64,000 nt of DNA from Streptomyces silvae (lineage in GTDB: Bacteria; Actinomycetota; Actinomycetes; Streptomycetales; Streptomycetaceae). A program made the position numbers and the translations under genes. This document shows, piece by piece, positions 59,851 to 64,000 of this stretch. Each line of letters opens with the position of its first letter. Positions within the stretch are counted from its first letter, which is position 1. Location of the stretch: NCBI RefSeq assembly GCF_016745505.1, contig NZ_JAERUC010000200.1, forward strand, positions 1 to 64,000, read 5' to 3'. The notes beneath the pieces were generated by a model. It was not told the DNA's origin. It saw only the letters and a program-made list of their open reading frames with translations, and made no database searches.

Positions 59851-60102
59851 TCAGCTGCGGCCGGACCGGCCTCTGCGCATCCTCTCCCGCTCCTTCTCGG
59901 AGAGCCCGCCCCAGACGCCGAAGCGCTCGTCATGGGCGAGTGCGTACTCCAGGCAGGCCACGCGGCCCTCGCAGGCGTTGCACAGCTGCTTGGCCTCACG
60001 GGTGGAGCTTCCCGGCGCCGGGAAGAAGAACTCGGGCCCGGCCTGGGCGCACAGGGCGCTCTCCTGCCAGGTGAGCTCGTCGGTCATGGTGTTGATCGGC
60101 AT
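59851..60102 (-). CDS. WhiB-family iron-sulfur transcriptional regulator
   Basis: An 83-residue WhiB-like protein. The four cluster cysteines are C18, C41, C44 and C50 (CNAC plus GRVAC), and the turn GVWGG (62-66) precedes a basic C-terminus (ERERMRRGRSGRS) that binds DNA. The first cysteine is followed by AQAGPEFFFPAPG, typical of the family. It may correspond to S. coelicolor WblH by synteny, but I cannot confirm that. An ATG five codons later (60087) is an alternative start. Confidence 0.9.
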   Translation of the reverse strand: MPINTMTDELTWQESALCAQAGPEFFFPAPGSSTREAKQLCNACEGRVACLEYALAHDERFGVWGGLSEKERERMRRGRSGRS

Positions 60103-60122
60103 GCGCCCATCGTGTCCGGCGG

Positions 60123-60151
60123 CGATAAACAAGTGATCAACGATTGTTCAA
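60123..60151 (-). promoter_or_regulatory. Promoter candidate of the WhiB-like gene
   Basis: On the minus strand TTGAAC (60151-60146) and TTATCG (60128-60123) are 17 bases apart, in the only AT-rich part of the 97-base gap. The -10 element ends 20 bases before the start codon. Confidence 0.55.
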
Positions 60152-60199
60152 CGCCCGCCGCCGGCCGGGCTCCCGCTTCCCGTCCGGCCCGGCGGCACG

Positions 60200-60988
60200 C
60201 TACATCGGAGCGGGCTTGATCACCGCGAACGCCGCGCCCGCGGGGTCGGTGAAGGTCGCGATCCGTCCGACCTCCGGCACGTCCGTGGCGGGCATGGTGA
60301 CCCGCCCGCCCAGCCGCTCCGCTGCGGCGACCGTCGCGTCGGTGTCGTCCACGGCGAAGTACGGCAGCCAGTGGGGCCCGGCCCCGGCCTGGGAGGGTAC
60401 GGAGTCGAGGGGCACGACCCCTCCGAACGAGGAGTCGGGTTCCTTGCCGTCGGCGGGCCGGATCATCGTGTAGGTGCCGCTGGGGTACGACATCTGGTCG
60501 GTCTGCCATCCGAAGACGGTGTTGAAGAACGCGGCCGCCGCCGGCACGTCCGGGGTGTACAGCTCGGCCCAGATCAGCGCTCCCGGCTCCATGATCATGC
60601 CGAGTCCGGTGTTCTTCCTGGGCTGCCAGACGCCGAAGTACGCGCCGGTGCTATCGGTGAAGCCGCCCATGCGCCCGTAGTCGAGCACGTCCATCGGGGG
60701 AAACGCGGCGGTGCCTCCGGCCTGCTCGACCGTCCGCGCGGTGGCGTCGGCGTCGGGGGTCTGGAAGTAGACCGACCAGGCGGGCTTCCCCTGCTCCTCC
60801 GGCACGGTCATGACCCCGGCGACGGTCTTCCCCCGCAACTGGTACATCCCGTAGCCACCGGTCTCGGGGCCGCCGGGCACCAGGTCCCAGCCGAACAGGC
60901 CGTCGTAGAAGGTGGTGGCCGCATCGACGTCGGGGGTGCCGAGGTCGATCCAGTTGGGCGCGCCGGTGACGAAGGACGGGTCGAGCAT
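60200..60988 (-). CDS. VOC-family protein with two glyoxalase-like domains
   Basis: A 262-residue protein of two vicinal oxygen chelate modules (each about 120 residues): the first begins with APNWIDLGTPDVDAATTFYDGLFGWDL, the second with ALIWAELYTPDVPAAAAFFNTVFGWQT. The 'FGW' and 'TD(S/P)(T/A)GA' motifs are those of small Streptomyces VOC proteins that often bind antibiotics or act as glyoxalase relatives. Metal ligands are not complete enough to name an enzyme. The ATG has GAGGAG six bases upstream. Confidence 0.88.
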   Translation of the reverse strand: MLDPSFVTGAPNWIDLGTPDVDAATTFYDGLFGWDLVPGGPETGGYGMYQLRGKTVAGVMTVPEEQGKPAWSVYFQTPDADATARTVEQAGGTAAFPPMDVLDYGRMGGFTDSTGAYFGVWQPRKNTGLGMIMEPGALIWAELYTPDVPAAAAFFNTVFGWQTDQMSYPSGTYTMIRPADGKEPDSSFGGVVPLDSVPSQAGAGPHWLPYFAVDDTDATVAAAERLGGRVTMPATDVPEVGRIATFTDPAGAAFAVIKPAPM

Positions 60989-61077
60989 GGTGTGCTCCTC
61001 GGGCGGATTCCGTGCCCCGCGTGTGCGTGCACGCCGGACTTCCCTCACCCTCCGAGTCTTGCACCGGGCACCGACAA

Positions 61078-61104
61078 CCGCAGCCCGGCGCGGCCGGGCT
61101 GCGG
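61078..61104 (-). terminator. Hairpin downstream of the LLM pseudogene
   Basis: A perfect 12-bp stem CCGCAGCCCGGC/GCCGGGCTGCGG with a three-base loop, 21 bases past the stop codon of the broken gene. The intact terminator shows the gene was once a normal transcription unit. Confidence 0.75.
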
Positions 61105-61124
61105 AAGGCCGTGTCCGCCGGGGC

Positions 61125-61961
61125 TCAGCGCCTGACGCCGAGCGCCGGCAGCACCGTTTCCGCGACCCGGTAGGCCTCCTCCAGGAGGGGGTTCCCGGAC
61201 AGGATGAAGGTGTCCACCCCCAGGTCCTCGAACTCCTTGAGACGCTCCACGACCTGGGCCGTCGAGCCGACGACCGCCGTGCCGGGGCCCGGCCGGAACA
61301 GGCTCATGCCCGGCCACATGTTGGGGTGCGTCTCCAGTTCCCGCGCACGGGCCGGGACGCGCCCGCCGTGCTGCCGGAACTGGTGCTGCCAGCCCACGCC
61401 CTCCTCACCGGCACGGTCCCCGAGCATGCGCGCGTACGTCGCCTCGCTGGTGACGTCCAGCAGCCGGTCGGCCGCGGCCCAGGCCTCGTCCTCCGTGTCA
61501 CGGACGATGAGGTGGAGCCGCAGCCCGATGCGCAGGGTGCGGCCGTGGGCGCGGGCCCGCGCCCTGACCTTCTCCAGCTTCTCCTTCAGCAGGTGCGGGG
61601 GTTCACCCCAGGTGAGGAAGACGTCGACGTGTTCGGCCGCCATCTCGATCCCCGGGTCGGACGAGCCGCCGAACCACAGCGGGATGTGCGGGGCCTGCAC
61701 CGGCTTCAGATCGCGGAACGAGGCACCCGCGTTCTTCAGGTCTCAGAAGCGGCCCTTGTGGTCGAACACCTCGCCGGCGGTCAGCCGCTTCACGATCGAC
61801 CAGTACTCGGCGCTCAGCGCGTACCGTTCGTCGTGCTCCACGTGGAGTCCGTACTCCTGGAGCGACTTGGTGGAGCCGTTGAAGCGCAGACGGCCGCCGA
61901 ACAGCTGGTCGAAGCTGAGCGCCATCTTGGCCAGCAGGGTCGGCGAGATGAGCCCCGGCCG
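61125..61961 (-). pseudogene. Broken LLM-class flavin-dependent oxidoreductase
   Basis: Two in-frame pieces of one LLM/SsuD-like protein. The upstream piece (from about 61961, RPGLISPTLLAKMALSFDQL, with ATG at 61925) reads to a TGA at 61743-61745 after FDHKGRF. The same frame then continues DLKNAGASFR and APHIPLWFGGSSDPGIEMAAEHVDVFLTW to a normal C-terminus at 61125. The N-terminal 70-80 residues are missing, and homology stops at about 61960. So it carries both a 5' truncation and an in-frame stop. Confidence 0.82.
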
Positions 61962-62071
61962 TGATCACGGACGAGCGGACGGACTGGTTCCTGGAGGAGG
62001 CCCGGTCCTGTGCGCGCGCCCTGGGCGTACTCCTGCTGACACCGGCGGAGCGCAGGGCGCCCGCCCGGTGA
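61961..62071 (+). pseudogene. 3' fragment of an unknown gene at a deletion junction
   Basis: A 36-codon open frame (VITDERTDWFLEEARSCARA and on, ending AERRAPAR) begins exactly where the LLM homology on the other strand stops. It has no ribosome binding site and reads like the C-terminal end of a larger protein. I cannot name the family. It could also be chance coding-like sequence. Confidence 0.4.
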
Positions 62072-62168
62072 GAGGCGGCGCCGCGCCCTGACCGTGGCAC
62101 GATGGGACCCGCCAGGGAGGGCGAAGGCCGCCGGTCACGGAGGGGCGGCGGGGACGAGAAGGACACGG

Positions 62169-64000
62169 ATGAATCAGGCCGTACCCACGGGCGGAGCGCC
62201 CACGGGCCGGGGGACCACGGGGAAAGTGCCCACGGGACGAGCCGCGCGTGAGCTGCTCGACCACGCCCAGGCGCTCGCCGGCGCGGCCCGCGCGGTGCTG
62301 GACGACCACCGGGGCGCCGTCGAGGCCGCGCACACCGCGCTCAGCCCCCTGCTGGACTCCCTCGTCGGTCTCGAACTGGCCTCCATCCCCGCCTCCAGGC
62401 TGGCGGACGTCACCGAGGGCAGGCTGCGGCTCGGCGCGCTGGAGCAGGCGGGGTACACCACGGTCGGCCGGGTGCACGGAGCCGGGCGCTACGAACTCCG
62501 CCAGATCCCCGGCGTCGGCGCGCAGACCGCCGACCAGGCCCTCGCCGCCGCACGGCAGATCGCGCACGCGGTGCGGGACACCGTCGCCGTACGGATAGAC
62601 ATGGACGCGGCGGACGCGGAGACGAACGCGCTGCTCGTCGCCCTGCACCGGCTGGTGGAGGCCGGCCCCGACGTACGCAGGGCGACCGATGCCGCCCGGC
62701 GTCTGACCGCGGAGCTGGAACCCCTGCTCCTGGTGGCGGCGCCCGCCCGGAGCCGGCTGCGGATGCTGTTCTCGGGCCGGGCGGCCGGAGCCAGGGTCCC
62801 GGCCGCGGTCGCCTCCGTACAGGCGGTGGTGCTCGACGCCGACGCACGCGGGCTGCGGGCCCTGTTCGGGCAGGTCTCCGTCGACCTGCTGCGCGCTCCC
62901 GCGTCCGAGGCGGAGGCCTGGGTCGACTTCGAGCTGCGCTCCGCCGAGTACTACAGCCTGCTCGCCGAGCTGTCCGGCAGCGGTCCCGACCGGGACGCGG
63001 CCGAGGGGTTCCTGCCCGCCGGGATCGCGGACCGGGTGCGTGGGCTGCGGCTCGACGACACGTGCCTGCGGGTCTCGCTGCGCGGCTACCAGTCCTTCGG
63101 CGCGCGCTTCGCGCTGGCCCAGAAGCGGGTGATCCTCGGGGACGAGATGGGGCTGGGCAAGACCGTGCAGGCCATCGCCGCGCTGGCACATCTCGCCGCC
63201 GGGGGCGAGACGCACTTCCTGGTGGTGTGCCCGGCGAGTGTCCTGATCAACTGGCGGCGGGAGGTCACGGCCCGCTCCACGCTGCGGGCCGTGACGGTGC
63301 ACGGCCCCGACCGGCAGGAGGCGTTCGGTGAGTGGCGCGAGCGGGGCGGCGTCGCCCTGACCACCTTCGACGCGCTGTCCACGCTTCCGGAGGCGCCCGG
63401 CTGCGGGGTCAGGCCCGGCATGGTGGTGGTGGACGAGGCCCACTTCGTGAAGAACCCCGGGACCCGGCGCTCCCGGGCCGTGAGCGGCTGGACCGGGCAC
63501 ACCGAGCGGGTGCTGTTCCTGACCGGCACCCCGATGGAGAACCGGGTCGAGGAGTTCCGGAGCCTGGTGCGCCAGCTGCGGCCGGAGCTGGCACCGCTCG
63601 TCACCGCCACGCACGGCGTGGCCGGCTCGCACGCCTTCCGCAGGGCCGTCGCACCCGCCTATCTGCGCCGGAACCAGGACGACGTGCTGAGCGAACTCCC
63701 CGCGCTGGTGCAGGCCGACGAGTGGGAGGAGTTCTCCCCCGCGGACCTGGAGGCGTACCGCGAAGCGGTCGGCTCGGGCCACTTCATGCGGATGCGCCGC
63801 GCCGCGTACGCCCGCCCCGAGACGTCGGCGAAGCTCAACCGGCTGCGCGAGCTGGTCGCGGAGGCCGAGGCCAACGGGCTGAAGGTCGTGGTGTTCTCGT
63901 ACTTCCGCGAGGTGCTCAGGACCGTCCAGGAGGCCCTGGGCCAGGGCGTGTTCGGTCCGGTGTCCGGCGGGATCCCGGCCGCGCGCCGGCAGGAGCTGGT
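62169..64000 (+). CDS. SNF2-family helicase, N-terminal part (gene continues past the window)
   Basis: At least 610 residues. The first 300 residues hold a helix-hairpin-helix-like segment (ELRQIPGVGAQTADQALAAARQ) and helical regions. The SNF2 ATPase starts near residue 300: RGYQSFGARFALAQKRVILGDEMGLGKTVQAIAAL (motif I), VVVDEAHFVKNPGTRRSRAV (motif II, DEAH), LFLTGTPMENRVEEFRSLV (motif III). The start of the C-terminal helicase lobe (LKVVVFSYFREVL) is reached before the edge. The ATG has an AGAAGG site. Such proteins remodel DNA-protein complexes or serve repair or defence. Confidence 0.88.
   Translation, partial: MNQAVPTGGAPTGRGTTGKVPTGRAARELLDHAQALAGAARAVLDDHRGAVEAAHTALSPLLDSLVGLELASIPASRLADVTEGRLRLGALEQAGYTTVGRVHGAGRYELRQIPGVGAQTADQALAAARQIAHAVRDTVAVRIDMDAADAETNALLVALHRLVEAGPDVRRATDAARRLTAELEPLLLVAAPARSRLRMLFSGRAAGARVPAAVASVQAVVLDADARGLRALFGQVSVDLLRAPASEAEAWVDFELRSAEYYSLLAELSGSGPDRDAAEGFLPAGIADRVRGLRLDDTCLRVSLRGYQSFGARFALAQKRVILGDEMGLGKTVQAIAALAHLAAGGETHFLVVCPASVLINWRREVTARSTLRAVTVHGPDRQEAFGEWRERGGVALTTFDALSTLPEAPGCGVRPGMVVVDEAHFVKNPGTRRSRAVSGWTGHTERVLFLTGTPMENRVEEFRSLVRQLRPELAPLVTATHGVAGSHAFRRAVAPAYLRRNQDDVLSELPALVQADEWEEFSPADLEAYREAVGSGHFMRMRRAAYARPETSAKLNRLRELVAEAEANGLKVVVFSYFREVLRTVQEALGQGVFGPVSGGIPAARRQEL

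Noticed and set aside
1..64000. CRISPR arrays, tRNA or rRNA genes, insertion sequences
   Set aside because: I looked for regular repeats, tRNA-like cloverleaf segments with conserved T-loop sequence, and transposase motifs and found none.

Overview
The window is high-GC chromosomal DNA from a Streptomyces. The evidence is the very high GC at third codon positions, frequent GTG/TTG starts, strong AGGAGG ribosome binding sites alternating with apparently leaderless genes, WhiB-like and SsgA-like developmental proteins, and a gene order (hopanoid operon, glycerol-1-phosphate dehydrogenase cluster, idi, SCO6745-family gene) that I recall from the right arm of the S. coelicolor chromosome. I saw no rRNA, tRNA, CRISPR array, prophage or insertion sequence.

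Left part (1-8436, minus strand): a hopanoid operon read as leader peptide, hpnC, hpnD, hpnE, polyprenyl diphosphate synthase, shc, hpnG, hpnH and the start of ispG. It makes prenyl precursors, joins two farnesyl units into squalene by the HpnCDE route, cyclises squalene to hopene and extends it with an adenosyl-derived ribose. Several genes overlap by four bases, and a 13-bp hairpin precedes shc.

Second part (8748-17169): a minus-strand cluster that is the most interesting part of the window. It has a large two-part CDP-alcohol phosphotransferase with a likely CTG start, a LicC/IPCT-like cytidylyltransferase, a sn-glycerol-1-phosphate dehydrogenase homologue, a second CDP-alcohol phosphotransferase with an altered active-site motif, a GT2 glycosyltransferase and a two-gene polysaccharide ABC exporter. 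Together they look like the pathway for a glycerol-phosphate- or inositol-phosphate-based surface lipid or polymer. galE is divergent and may supply UDP-galactose.

Middle (17300-33817): mostly single genes. They include a CDF metal exporter, a methyltransferase-GNAT fusion behind a possible leader peptide, isopentenyl diphosphate isomerase, a RsbW-type ATPase, an HdeD-like membrane protein, enoyl-CoA hydratase, two adjacent DJ-1/PfpI proteins (one fused to an AraC domain), Tex, an ABC-F ATPase, a D-amino acid oxidase-like flavoprotein, a BCCT osmolyte transporter and a LacI regulator.

Lipid catabolism region (33780-50624): two MpaB-type (DUF2236) oxygenase homologues flank a divergent promoter. 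One carries a rare TTA codon and is coupled to an aldehyde dehydrogenase. Then follow TetR/acyl-CoA dehydrogenase, a macrodomain hydrolase, acyl-CoA synthetase/MerR, and a five-gene operon (racemase-like CoA transferase, LLM oxidoreductase, acyl-CoA dehydrogenase, thiolase, FadB). Three intergenic dyads with the same 14-nt spacer lie in this region.

Right part (50653-64000): endonuclease V and a YciI protein share a 36-bp divergent promoter. A SARP regulator is fused to a CGNR zinc finger. Further on are an SsgA-like protein, an ABC-F gene with an upstream leader carrying tiny ORFs, an acyl-ACP desaturase with a triple CCTACG operator, a GH46 chitosanase, a WhiB-like protein, a VOC protein, an LLM pseudogene ending at a deletion junction, and a SNF2 helicase that runs off the end of the window.
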